From contig MNCI01017986.1 in assembly GCA_015680685.1 (NCBI GenBank), forward strand, positions 7,001-69,000: DNA of 62,000 bases, given 5' to 3'. This DNA comes from Gnetum montanum. Lineage: Eukaryota > Streptophyta > Gnetopsida > Gnetales > Gnetaceae. The position numbers and the translations under genes are program-made. The notes under the pieces were generated by a model that had not been told where the DNA came from, did no database searches, and saw only the letters and a program-made list of their open reading frames with translations. Positions 34,401-46,559 of the stretch are shown here, in pieces. Position 1 is the first letter of the stretch. The number at the start of each line of letters is the position of its first letter.

Positions 34401-34699
34401 TGCAAAAACTCTAGTATGTGAAAAGAGCATCCATTTCTACATGCAAGTAGTGTGAAAATAAGGCTAATATTCAAAGGTGCTTGTACAGAGTAGCCACAAA
34501 ATAGAAGGGCACCCAGTGACTAATAGTTGATCTTGGAAGCAACACACTTTGCATGGAACCTGTTGAGAGTTTGACATGTGCCTATATTAAAAGCATGGAT
34601 GAACTAGAGCAAGTTCATCACCAACTCTCTAATGATGTAAATGATGATATCAATTAGGGAGAGTCAAAAATCCCTAATAATTTTAAATAAAAGCCCTTA

Positions 34700-35640
34700 G
34701 AGTTGCAAAATCTACCTACTAGCATGGAGTATGTATTTTTGAAAAATGTTAAGCCAGTAATCATCAATGTCAATCTTACTCATGAACAAAAACAATTGCT
34801 ATTGAGGGTGGTCAACAAATGGCCAACAACCTTTACCTTTTCATATCCTGAACTCATAGGGATTGATCCTAGGATATGTCGACATCGTATCTACATTGAT
34901 CTGGTCATAAAGCCAAAGAGGTAACCACAGAGATAGTTGAATCCCAAATTGAACTAGATCATCAAAGAGGAAATCAAACAACTCCTCAAGGTGGAATTTA
35001 TCTATATCATTGTAGATAGTGAGTTTGCTCATGATTGTGCCAAAGAAAAGTGGTAAGTGATGGGTTTGCATTGACTTTTGGCTATTGAATATGGCAACAT
35101 TCAAAGATCACTTGACATTGTCATTTGTGGATCAAGTGTTGGATACTATTTTTGGGCATTGTTATTATAACTTCCTAGATAGTTATAGTGGCTATAACCG
35201 AATCTAGATCGTGCCAAAGGATCAAGCCAAAATAACATTCACGAGTCCTTGGGGGACTTTTGCATATCAAAAGATGCCTTTTGGTCTATGTAATGCTCCT
35301 ACAATTTTCCAACTCTAGGTCTTGAGTATTTTTTAGCACAAATTGGTTGTGGAATAGAAGTCTTCATGGATGAATTCTCCACCTATGATGCCACATTTAA
35401 GCAAGCCTTGGACTACCTTAAGCAAGTGCTCAAAAGGTGTGTGAAGATAAATATTTAGATCAATTGGCAGAAGAGCCATCTAATGATCTAGGAGGACATT
35501 GTATTGGAGCATAGAGTTTCTCAGGTAGGGATTGAGGTGGACCTTGAAAAGATAAGGATCATCCAAGGAATAACTCACCAACCAAAAATTGTTAAAGATG
35601 CTTGATCATTCCTTAGACACACTAGCTACTACTGATGATT
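34700..35640 (+). pseudogene. reverse transcriptase of element E-G
   Basis: Pieces: TSMEYVFLKNVKPVIINVNL, WPTTFTFSYPELIGIDPRIC, then (frameshifted) IKEEIKQLLKVEFIYIIVDSE, MATFKDHLTLSFVDQVLDTI, KITFTSPWGTFAYQKMPFGL, and the catalytic segment EVFMDEFSTY (about 35365), in which the second Asp of FMDD is Glu. The Asp to Glu change at the metal site and stops make it inactive. Confidence 0.75.
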
Positions 35641-35689
35641 CATAGAGAATTTCTCTAACATTACAAAATCATTGGTCGAACTAACAAAG

Positions 35690-36150
35690 AAAGATGCTCC
35701 ATTCATTTGGATCAAGGAATGCAAAAATACATTCCAGAGCCTTAAGCAGAAGCTCATAGAGACTCCAATTCTACTAGCACCTGACTAGTCGAAATCATTT
35801 TATATCATGATAGATGAATCAAATTATGCCTTGAGAGGCATGCTTACGTAGTTCGATGACAAGAAATGTTAATATTACATCCACTATGTAAGTTGAAGTA
35901 TTGTGGGTGCACAGTTGAATTACACCACAATAGAGAAAGAACTAATGGTGGTGGAGCATGCTCTAGAAAATTTCAGGCACTATGTGCCTGGATATAAAGT
36001 GCTTGTGCACATTAACCACAATACAATTTGCTTCTTGATAGTAAGCCAATAGTGAGTGTCCAAGTCATATGATGTTTGGTAATCTTATAGAAGTTTGATC
36101 TTATAATGCTTGATCGAAAGGGGATTGAGAATGTGGTCACTGATCACTTG
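35690..36150 (+). pseudogene. RNase H of element E-G
   Basis: PDSKSFYIMIDESNYALRG-like start, then YTTIEKELMVVEHALENFRHYVPGYKVLVHINHN. The last catalytic Asp of the usual TDH is Asn. It follows RT directly, as in other members. Confidence 0.65.
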
Positions 36151-36329
36151 TCCTAGTTACAATGGGATGATAAAGAGGAGAGCTCACTCTTTAATTAATT
36201 TTCTTGATGAACTCCTCTTTACTAGTGTAATAAATGAACAAGTGCCCAATGAACCAAAATGGTATGATGGCATCCTCACGTATCTTCTCACTCAAGAGAT
36301 GCCACAAGATCTAGACTATAAGGAAAAAT

Positions 36330-37520
36330 AATAGTTTCTTCATTAGGCCAAATGCTTCATGGAAATCAATGGACACATTTCTAAGGTGTGCGTTGATGGC
36401 TTGATTCAATGGTGTGTACTTGATGTTGATCAACTATATGTTCTGTAGGACACATGAGGATCCTTATGGGGGCCACTATGCTAAGAGACGTATGACCATT
36501 AAGATCCTAATGGCAAGGTATTATTGGCCAACCATATTCAAGGACATCCACCAATTTGTCTACTCTTGTGAATGCTATCAACAAGATGGTGGGATGATCA
36601 TGCGAATGAAGAGACCTCAACAGTGGATATAACCATTTGAATCCTTTGACATTTGGGGCATCGACTTCATGGGTCCCATCATGCCCATGTCAAATGGAAA
36701 GGTGTACATAATCATCATCATTGATTACTACACAAAATGGGCAGAAGAAGCAGTCATCATTGACTATACATCATCTACTGCTATGTAGTTTGTACAACAA
36801 AATGTTGTAAATAGGTTTGGGGTGCCACATGCATTGATTTCTGATAATGGAACCCATTTCATAGGCACTAATTTTTGCAAGCTCATGCAACACTTAGGGG
36901 TTGAAGATAAATTAACAACACCCTATCACCCCCAAGCCAATGATCAAGTAGAGGTTATTAATAGGGAGATTACAAAGATAATAATGATAATTGTTAGCAA
37001 ATATAGGAGAGATTGGAGCACAACACTCTATGATGCCCTTTGGGCCTACTACTTAACATGGAAACTCCCTATAGGATACTATCCTTATGAGCTAGTGTAC
37101 GGGAAACTACCAACACTTCTTATCAATTTGAGCTCTGCATACTTTCAATAGCATGTGACCTAGATATTAACCTAAGTCTAGCACAAAGAGAATGATTGAT
37201 CAATCTTAACATGCTAGATGAAAATTGATTCATGATCCTATCATTGAATGAAGTGCACAAGGCATTCAGTAAGCAATGACATGACCTAAGAATAAGGAAA
37301 GTTAAATTTCAACATGGAGATAAGGTTCTCTACTAGAATCCCACACACGTAGCTCAAAAATCTAAGTTCTAGACCTTGTGGGAAGGACCTTATATCATTT
37401 ATGAAAATTTTCCTGCTAGGGTCATGTTAATTTACAAACTCAAGAGCCTAAACAAAAGGTAGTTAGTCAACATGCAACAAGTCAAACCTTTCCATGAACC
37501 TAAGCAAGCCAATGGAAGTA
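36330..37520 (+). pseudogene. integrase of element E-G
   Basis: HHCC module: THEDPYGGHYAKRRMTIKIL, YYWPTIFKDIHQF, CECYQQDGG. Core: FDIWGIDFMGPIMPMSNGKVY, ALISDNGTHFIGTNF, and HPQANDQVEVINREI, so all three acidic residues (D, D, E) remain. C-terminal WEGPYIIYENFP. Open from 36822 to 37151, otherwise with stops (36609 and 37149 region). Best-preserved catalytic triad of the copies here. Confidence 0.75.
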
Positions 37521-37569
37521 ATGCCTTAACAGATCGACAAGTTTGCTCAATCTTTTGGATCTCTTCCTT

Positions 37570-37592
37570 TCAACTCACTTATGGGGGAGATG
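37570..37592 (+). other. internal (post-pol) polypurine tract, element E-G
   Basis: ACTCACTTATGGGGGAGATG, the same place and core (GGGGGAGATGG) as in elements B-C and J. Confidence 0.5.
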
Positions 37593-37599
37593 GCCATCC

Positions 37600-39047
37600 A
37601 TGCTAACCATTATAATGGCTCCTTGGTTTTTCATCTTTTTGTTTTTTTTACATTTTTTTTGTTTTACACTTTGTTATTTTTTTCAAATTTTTGTTTTACA
37701 ACATCATTAGTACATTTTATATTTCTTGAACATTTTACAATTTCTTTTACTTTTTTCCCTTAATTTGATGTGAATTTTCCTTCTTTTCTAATAAAATTGC
37801 CTTATTTCCAACAGGACATAGTGATACTGTAGCTGGTTACTAATGGTGATTTGTACCTAATGTTTTTGATTACCAATGTTTGGTTTCTATTTTTGAATTT
37901 TGATGACTCATAACTAAGATTGGTTTCTTTTTCATGAAATAGGCAGTGAGTCCATGTCCTACACCCATTCACAAAATCTATGGTTTTTCTTGTTTTGGGA
38001 ATATGAGGTCCCTTTTTCATCAATAAAACTTTAACAAACTTGTGACATTAGTAGTTTCCAAGCTTGGAAAAGATTCAAAAGTTTTGAAAGGGTGTGGCTT
38101 CAAGGGGATTTAATACTCTTTGTACCTCTCTACTTGCTTGAGTGCATGTGTGTTTATGTGGATTTCTTACCATTCCATGTCAACCAATAATAGGAAGTTG
38201 AATAAGTCTTTTCATGGTGTGGTTCCCATCCAAAAATTCCAAAAAACAAATGATGGGAATTCAAAGCACACCCTTTAGACAAAATAACTGGCTACAAGCA
38301 CTGGTTATGGGACTAAAAAGACATGTTACCCATGCTTGAAGGTCCCGTCTAAGGCCCTTTCTCACTTCCTGCTTCTCTTTTCTTCTTAAACAAGGAACAA
38401 GGGCTATCTGTGGAAGCATTCTTGTGTCTCAAGAGGATAGACTGGTCTTAGAGTGGTGATGCGAAGTCACTGAAAGTGGTTAGTTTTGATCTAGACTAAG
38501 GTTGGACTTTATTGGGCTATTTAACCCTGAAACTCACAAGGGACTTCATGTGGCTATGATTGTGACATCCATTCCATTCTCTCTAACATCCATTAATGCT
38601 CTCCATAACTCACCTCACTACTAGTTTTCATGTTTTTGTTTCATGTCCTAGTTTAATGTGTTGGAATTCCTAAATAGATTCTTCGATTTTGGTCCTTAAC
38701 TTTTAGTAATTATTAATCAACTATGGGGCCCATGAACTCCGTAGTTGAGGATATGCAAGGGCAAAAAGGGCATGTGTCGTTATGGGGAGGACGCACTTGC
38801 ATATCTCGTGGTTAATAAATAAAATAAGATATAACCATCAATTCTTGAGAGTTTAACCCTTTCAACAAACTTCGGTAAGCCTAAAATTAATTATTAATAT
38901 TATAATAAGAATAAAATAATAATTGAAATGATCAAAATCATCCATGATCACAACTTAGCTAGGTGTGACTTTCCCAAAGTGATAAGGTATCCTATTTGTT
39001 TCAAGTTACATATTTAATGTTAACCCTTGGTCATGTTGTGATCACAG
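37600..39047 (+). other. conserved non-coding spacer of element E-G
   Basis: A T-rich stretch (37620-37765) is followed by blocks shared with B-C: CTACAAGCACTGGTTATGGG, AGACATGTTACCCATGC (38319-38335), AAGGCCCTTTCTCACTTCCT and GGGCAAAAAGGGCATG (about 38760). No conserved frame. It ends GTGATCACAG directly before the third-ORF ATG. Confidence 0.55.
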
Positions 39048-41898
39048 ATGGCACAAATATCAAAATGGATGTAGGAATGAGGGCCATCACAACCTAGGGA
39101 CAAATGATCCATAGCTAAAAGGGAATAGTAGGAACAAGCCCAAGAGCTGGTAGTAGAAACTAATGCAATAGGACCTCTTCAGGAGGATCTCGAAGTGGAA
39201 TCTATTTGACAAATTCCCAAAGAAGAGGCTACAACTCAACAATCCCAAAGAGGACAAGCATTAGGGATCGTATCAAGACTTGATGTCACATTGACACAAG
39301 CTTGCCTTAACATGATCAGGCCTCGTGATGTCCAACACTTAGTTCTCTAGGAATTGAACTTTGGACCATTCTTGGAAAATGCTCCACCAAAAGTCAAAAT
39401 GTAGTTGCAAAACTCTCCCATGTGGCCAATCATCACTTCTAGTGGGGAGTGATACATGGGATAGACATATCTCTTAAGGTAGGTGACACTATGAGAATCA
39501 AGGACATTCAATTTTCCTACTTGGTAGAAGCTATTACACAAGCTCATAGTCTGCTTGATTTTGGCACTCATCTAGCAGAAATCTCCATACATGTAGACGT
39601 AGAGGAAAAAAGGGAGTGGGCCTAGTGGTGTTATGGGGTTAACCACAAGGAGTTTCACATGCTCACACTAGTGGAGTGCATATACTTCAAGATAGCGGCT
39701 TATGACCTCAATCCAACTGTGAGGCCTAGTAAGATGACTACTTTCTCCACCATTGCATGTGCCACTTTAAGTGAGAATTTTCTTGTTAACCTTCCATAGT
39801 TAATATATTTGGAGATGGAAAATCATTTTAAGGAAAATGAAGGTGGAAGGAAAACCCTGCCCTTCCCATGCCTTATCACAAAACTTTGTAAAAGGGTAGG
39901 GATAGTCTACTATGCCAATGACATAATTATGCATACTCCTATTACCTCTTGGTTTGAGATGATGAAAGATAAGATCCTTGCTTTGTCCAAAGAAGAGAAG
40001 CATCAATTGCCACCTCCACCACCCACTTAGGAAACAATGCCAAAGGCTTATGTAGCCATTAAGTGCCTATGCAAAATCTAAGAGTAAATCTTGCATGAGC
40101 AAGAGTAGCAAGCAAGAACAAGTGGTGGTGATCCATCTGCGTGTCATGTTGTAATGAGTCACCTCAATGAAGTGGCTTGAATAATTATCTAGATTAAGGG
40201 AGGTGGGCAATATTCTCAGCTTAAAGAACACAGCTACCCACTAGGTTGAATCCAAGTGTCCAAGAGGTAACGGTATCTCTCTTACAACAATAGTAATTCC
40301 CAAAAATCTTTGGGAATGCCACTATCTTTTCGATGCATTTAGAAGATGGTGAGGGGGCAACTGTCTTGGTGATGTAGCACCAAGGTCAAGAGATCATAGT
40401 AGAAGTGGTTGCTAATTAGATTGCCAAAGTACTAAACACACTTGTAGCATTTGTACCATATGTTTTTGCACTTAGAGATGTGTAGACATCTACAAGGACT
40501 GTTAGCAGCTGATTGAGTGTAGCCTAGCACAAGGAATTGCTAGATCGACTAGTGGGAACTTGGTAATTGATTCTAGATATCTTTGATTTTTTGGATAACA
40601 TCATCACATCTTAATTAGAGTTGGTTGAAGCTAGGGGCAAATGCATTATTCTGGAAAGACAACTTGAAATGGCTCAAGCATAAAACCAATGCTTGGCCAC
40701 GAAGATTGCCAAATTAAAAGCCTGTCTTACTAAACTTATGCTTCTCAATCCTACACTAACAAGAAATGAATCTTTTCAAAAACTTCAAGATAGACTTAAA
40801 TAGGTTGAGGTGAGGATGATGATGACCATCTTTGACCAATCCATGGATAAGGCCAATGCATATTTAGTTCAGAAGGACTTAGGCTAGATGTGCCTAGAGA
40901 ATGAGATGCTGATTGCAGAAAATGATCACATGTGGAATATTAATGTGCAGAAACAACAAATGTAAGAACTCATCCATCAACAATAAGAGTAGCTAGCTAG
41001 GGTTAACATTAAGCTTAGGAGATTGATAATGGAAAATAAAAATCTCTCTATAAAAAAAGTTTATGCCTTATACCAAAAATCTGTGATTGAGATTACCACC
41101 TAGAAGAATGAGGTTTTTGAATTTGAGAGAGTCAAAAATCACTATAGAGATCAGGTTTGCCTACAAAAGGAAGTTAATGAAAAACACATATAGATGTTTA
41201 TGATAAAAGTCAATGAGACCCTTGAACAACTCCTGCAATTAAAAGAGGCGTAGTAACCTATCGTTGATGAGATAGATGCCTACAACAAAGCAAAGATTCT
41301 CATAAAAGAGTTGCAGATTAAAGAGGTGATTGAATATATGGAGCTTGACAATCCCCTATATGCAAACCTAGCAATTCTAACTGTGGGATAGCCATGGTCA
41401 GAGTTGGAGAAGTAGGTGGCTAGCTAATACTTGCTGTATGAGGCAAAGTTTAAGCACCACAAGGAAACTAAGCAAACGATTGAGGCTTCAAATGCTAAAC
41501 TCCAAGTTCTTAGGGAAAGATTCACCCATCAAAGATCAATTGCTGAGAACCTAGCCAAAAGAATGAACAATTACTAGGAGCTACAAAATGCAATCAGAAC
41601 ATTCGACATTGAATGGAAGCAATTTGCTACCTGATTCATTAATGTCAAAGAATTGTTTCCAACAATTCCCTGCCATTGGGATGTGCCCATTTTGGTCCAC
41701 ATTGGCAAAGCTACGTGCATCATGCACAATCCCAAGAGTAAGGAGGAGAAGATGAAAGCATTGTTGGATGCTTTCCATCTTCCACCAAAAGTTGTATCTA
41801 CAGTGGGATAATCACAACTACCTTAACCACCATGTGTGCCTGAGGCAAGAGAAGGTCTTTTGAAACCTTAGGAGCCTCCACTGCCTGGGACCATTTAA
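39048..41898 (+). pseudogene. third ORF of element E-G: env-like/plant transposon domain plus long coiled coil
   Basis: ATG at 39048 (AQISKWM), directly after CACAG. The globular part is worn; best preserved is GGRKTLPFPCLITKLCKRVGI (about 39840-39910), matching LPFPCLIKKLCQQAGI of element A. From about 40560 to 41600 a long series of charged heptads (for example LEARGKCIILERQLEMAQA) forms a coiled coil longer than in element A. The end (LPGTI, stop at 41896) matches PPGTT of A. About 950 codons, with many stops. No membrane segment recognised. Role unknown; a structural or chaperone-like protein is as possible as an envelope. Confidence 0.6.
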
Positions 41899-42126
41899 TC
41901 TTCTCCATTATCTGCATGCCATCAGAGGAATTATGTTTGTCAATTTTTGTCCATGTGCTTAATTTTTTAGTCCTTAGCACCAAAATAATTTTGTAATGAT
42001 TGTATATCCATACACTTGGGCACTTAGTATTTATTTGTGTTTGTTTATGTTTTTTGTATGTCTGCCATTAGTCCATAATTCCATATCTTTCCAAATTTGT
42101 AAAGAAATTAAGCATGAGTTTTCATT

Positions 42127-42140
42127 CAATTGTGGTGGTA
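42127..42140 (+). other. terminal polypurine tract of element E-G
   Basis: CAATTGTGGTGGTA before TGATGAATC; two interruptions of the purine run compared with A and B-C. Confidence 0.65.
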
Positions 42141-43037
42141 TGATGAATCATAGATTGGCTACGTCGACTAAGCCTTGTTGGCTAGGTTGTGTTGACTAGG
42201 CCTCGTTAACGAGGCCCTGTTGATTAATGAGGCCCTGTCGATGCATGATTTGATGCATTGATGTGGCCCCATTGACATAGTGTATGTTTTCATCTATAAA
42301 TATGTACTCACATGCTGTGTTTATGGCATGTCTTGTCATAGTTGTAGCAGAGCTCTTGCAATTTTATCATTTGGTAGTTAGAATAATTTTCTAAGTGCTG
42401 ATAGTAGGAGTCAAGAGTGTATTGATCTTTATTCAAGCATTGTTTTACCTGAGCATAGCAGTGTGTGTGGCAATAAAGATAGGCTTTTGATAAACCTTGC
42501 TACACTTTGAAATAGATTATTTATTTACTAATTTATGCATTTAATGTTTTATGTAATTTTTCTTAATGCCTTAAGTAATTAAATAATTAATTAGGCTAAA
42601 CTAAGCTAGATTAAGTAGTAATTAATTTAGCACATAAGTATGACCACTTTGAGCATACGCTTGGTACTTGTTAATCCTAGTAACACTTAACATTTAGTAA
42701 CCTAGTAATGATAAACTTGTTCAGGATGTGTACAACAAGTGGGAACAGACTTTTATGTTAGGATTAGTTAGGTGTAGTTAGTTAGATTAAACTAGCAATT
42801 AAATTACTTCATTCATTTCATCCTTTATTTTAAGCACCCAAAACATAAAACATAAAAATAATAAAAATTATACACCTTGATTACACTTAACCATACCTTT
42901 GCATATCACAAGTGTAATTGGGAAGACAATGAATGACTGTTAGGGCAAGTTCACTTTCTAAAAGCTAGTGTACCAGAAGACATAGAATCCATGGAATTTA
43001 ACTGGATTGCACGTGAACGCTTCGTAATTTGTATGGT
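42141..43037 (+). repeat. 3' LTR of element E-G, 3' truncated
   Basis: It starts TGATGAATCATAG and follows the 5' LTR at 30454 to TTTGTATGGT, then stops about 35 bases early; unrelated RT sequence begins at 43038. Its U3 has extra GACTAGGCCTCGTTAACGAGG-type units (42170-42240) not present in the 5' LTR. Confidence 0.82.
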
Positions 43038-44471
43038 CTTATGAGTAGATCACTGGAATTGATCTAAGAATCAATCAACATTGGATAGATACTAATCTAG
43101 CAGTCAAACCACAATGCCAACCCCAACAAAGGCTCAATCCCAAATTAAAAGAAGTAGTCAAGCAAGAATATGAAGAATTGCTAAAGGTAGGATTCATCTA
43201 TCCTATTGGGAATAGCAAATGGGTTAGTCCCTTAGTGATTGTTCCAAAGAAGGAGGACAAGTGATGAGTGTGCATTAATTTTTGAATGTTGAACACTACT
43301 ACCTTTAAGATTACTTCCCTTTGCCATTTATTGATCAAGTCCTAGATACTATCACAGGACATGAGTATTATAGTTTTCTAGATGGATACAATGGATACAA
43401 TCAAATATGCATTACACCTGAAGACCAGGAGAAAATAACATTCACTAGTCCATGGGGAATGTTTGCCTATAAGCAAATGTCATTTGATCTTTGCAATGTG
43501 CTCACTGCATTCCAGAGACTTGTGTTCGGTATCTTCCAAAAACATATTGGAAATGATGTTGAAGTATTCATGGATGATTTTTCAACATATGGGCTCAATT
43601 TCAAGTAAGTATTGGACTGGTTGGAGAAAGTACTAAAAAGATGTGTGGAGATCAATCTCAATCTCAATTGGCAAAAAAGCCATCTTATGGTCTAGGAAGG
43701 CACAGTGTTGGAACACAAAATCTCATAGAAATGCATAAAGGTAGATCTTGAAAAGATTTGATCATTGTTTAGATCATTTAAAGGCAAAAAATAATAAAAT
43801 ATGTGTGATCATTCTTTGGTCACATGGGATATTATAGGAGATTTATAGAAAATTCTTCAAAGATAGCACAACTATTGGTGGAACTCACTAAGAATGATGC
43901 ACCATTTAAATGGACAAAGTCATGTGAAAAGGCATTTGAAGCTCTAAAGAAAAAACTAGTGGAGACACTAATCTTTCAAGCTCTAAATTTGTCCAAGCCC
44001 TTTCACATTATAACTGATGCTTCCAATTATGTGCTTGGTGCAGTATTGACACAAGTAGATGATGAAAAAAGACCTTATTATATACGCTACACCAACAGAA
44101 GCATCACTAGAGTGGAATTAAACTACACTACAATAGAAAATGAGCTAATGGACATGGTGTACGCACTTGAAAAGTTCAGACATTACATGCTTGGGTATCA
44201 ACTTTATGTCCATATCGATCATAGTGTCATCTGATTTCTCATGAACAAACCAATAGTTAGTCCTAGGGTGATAAGATGACCTGTTATTCTGCAAGAATTT
44301 GAAATCATGGTGATTGATAAAAAGAAAAAAAAATGTGGCAGCTGATCATCTATCAAGGTTAAAGTGGGATGCTCAAGATCATATAGAAGCTTTATTCAAC
44401 TAGTTCCCCAACGAAAACCTATTTATTAAAATAGCAAATGTTGTAAGTTCAATAGGGAAGCCATGGATCAC
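43038..44471 (+). pseudogene. RT and RNase H of element H (probably the continuation of D)
   Basis: RT begins abruptly: GIDLRINQHWI, NPKLKEVVKQEYEELLKVGF, YYSFLDGYNGYNQICITPED, FTSPWGMFAYKQMSFDLCN and EVFMDDFSTYG (about 43561-43593), catalytic FMDD intact. RNase H (about 43970-44240) is the best in the window: HIITDASNYVLGAVLTQV, TIENELMDMVYALEKFRHYM, VHIDHS, with the three acidic residues (TDAS, ENEL, IDH). Stops near 43263, 43608 and 43730. It ends at ADHLSRLKWD and a short leader, where a solo LTR is inserted. Confidence 0.75.
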
Positions 44472-45253
44472 TGATGAGTCACCATTTAGTTAACCAAAAT
44501 ATTGTAGCTTGTTTCTTCACCTATAAATAAGAGGTAGATAGTTCCAATAGGTAGTTTTTTATCAGTTCTTAGTTTAAGTGTTAAGTTTTAAGTAGTTCTT
44601 CTCTTAACCCTTCTCTCCCAGTGTATGCCCGCAGTGTGGTGATTATAATTGTACGGCATCCTTATTCGAGTGTGACGTACTTGGACACGCACATGACTAG
44701 AAATAAAGATCAAGATTACTTGATCATTGTAGCATTCACTTATTTTATTTATTTACTTAATTGTTATTTACTGCTTTCTTAGTTAATCTCTTCTCACCCT
44801 AAACTCCTGTTAAACGCAGAATGAGTACGACTTGATCACGAGCATTTAAGTGTGACTACTTGGTAAACCCAGTAGCGTACCTAGGATCTACACTTGGTAA
44901 TCCCAGTGGTAGTTATGCACGAAGTCAAAGATGTGTACGGATGATTAAGGAACAGATACTCATCGCACTTTGGCTAGCTTAGATTCTCTCTCACCCTTTC
45001 TCTCTTAGCTTAGTTAATATTATCTTCCATTATCTCCAAGAGTAGCATTAGCATAGAAACATATCATACACCTCACTCTAGACTAAACCATACGTGAAAA
45101 AGCTAATACTAGTCTAGGTGAGAAGATAGCAAACTGTAACCTAAGGATAACTATCTAGATACCACAACTAGTCTGTTTGAGGAGTTTGACCGGATCGTGC
45201 GTGAAATGCTCATATTCGTATGGTTGAGCGTAGGGGTACCTCACCACTCATCA
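44472..45253 (+). repeat. second solo LTR (782 bp), between RNase H and integrase of element H
   Basis: TGATGAGTCACC to CACTCATCA, flanked by ATCAC (44467-44471) and ACCAC (45254-45258), a 5-bp target duplication with one mismatch. TATA box CTATAAATAAGAGG near 44522, AATAAAG near 44702. R/U5 matches element A's LTR; its U3 is short and lacks the GATATC palindromes. Confidence 0.85.
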
Positions 45254-45258
45254 ACCAC

Positions 45259-46530
45259 GAAATATCTAACCTATCTATCAACACAAGAGCTTCCTACTAA
45301 TTGGAGTAAAATATAACATGAATATTTACTTCATAGAGAAAAACGATACATGGAAATCAATGAAAATTTGTACAAGATTTATGTAGATGGGCTCATCAGA
45401 TGATGTGTGCTAGAGTGTGACCAACAAAGAGTCTTATAGGATCCCCATGAAGGCCTATGTTGTGGCCACTATGCAAGGCATAGAATGACACTCAAATTGA
45501 TGATGGAAAGCTACTTTTAGCCTACCTTGTTTGGAGACACCCACAATTTTCCACAATTTTGTGAGTAATGCCAAAGATATGGAGTAATTACAACCAAATA
45601 TAAAGGACCAAAACAATGAATATCTCCACTTGAACCTTTTGAAATGTGGGGAATTGATTTTATGAGGATCATAATACGAATGTATAATGGAAAAGTATAT
45701 ATAATTGTGACCATGGATTATTGTACTAAATGGGCAGAGGTAGTAATAGTGAAATACTATACAACAAAGATAGCTGCCAAATTCTTCTAACAACATGTGG
45801 TGAATAGATTTGGAGTACTAAGAATGCTCATATCAGATAACATGACTTAATTCATTGGTGATACATTTAAAAAGTTCATGCAACAACTTGGGGTGAAGCA
45901 TAAACTGACCACACCATATAATCCCCAAGCAAATGGTTAAGCCAAAGTGACTAATTGAGAAATTACTAGGATACTTACTAGGATGATTAGTAGATTTAGA
46001 AAAGATTAGAGCACTAAAATAAATGATGCTGTATGGGCCTATAGGACATCTTAGAAACTACCTATAGGGTATTCACCATATGAGTTAGTTTATGGCAAGC
46101 TGCCAATGCTCTTGATGTAGGCAATGCTTCACACTCTAGCTACTACCAGTAAACTTGACCTTGATCTGAGCTTAGCCCAAAAAAACATCTCATAAATTTG
46201 AATCTTTCAAATGAAAATAGGCTCATAACACTAATGAGTAATGAAGTCCATAAACATTACTCCAAACTTAGGGATAATACATGGATAAGATAAGTAACTA
46301 TACAACTACGTGACAAGGTCCTTTACTATAATCCTAATCATTTATCCCAGAAAGCCAAATTTTAGACACTTTGGGAGGGACCATACATTCTTCAATCCAC
46401 TTATCCATTTGATGCCTTACATATCTACCACCTATGATGTCCACATAAGTTCATTCTTGCTAACATCCAACAAGTCAAATTCTACTATAAGCATTCCAAG
46501 GAATCTACCCAGTCTGTCTAACTGTCTTCC
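45259..46530 (+). pseudogene. integrase of element H
   Basis: TYLSTQELPTNWSK leader, then DPHEGLCCGHYARHRMTLKL; CECQR-like knuckle; FEMWGIDFMRII; GVLRMLISDN; PYNPQANG-AKVTN, where the catalytic Glu position is Lys; GYSPYELVYGKLPML; WEGPYILQSTYPFDA. Numerous stops (for example 45403, 45794, 45939). It continues the frame order from before the solo LTR. Confidence 0.7.
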
Positions 46531-46559
46531 ATCCATTTTCTCCTTCATTTAACCAATCC

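Larger units (their letters stand above)
30454..43037 (+). mobile_element. Athila-like Ty3/gypsy element E-G, paired LTRs, most complete structure
   Basis: 5' LTR 30454-31313 and 3' LTR 42141-43037 (its last roughly 35 bases lost) are the same subfamily. Between them, in order: primer site, gag, knuckle, protease, RT, RNase H, integrase, internal polypurine tract, T-rich spacer, third ORF with a long coiled coil, terminal polypurine tract. It sits in the gag of D/H. The 3' end is deleted, so the target duplication (TTTAT on the left) cannot be checked. All ORFs have stops. Confidence 0.85.
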
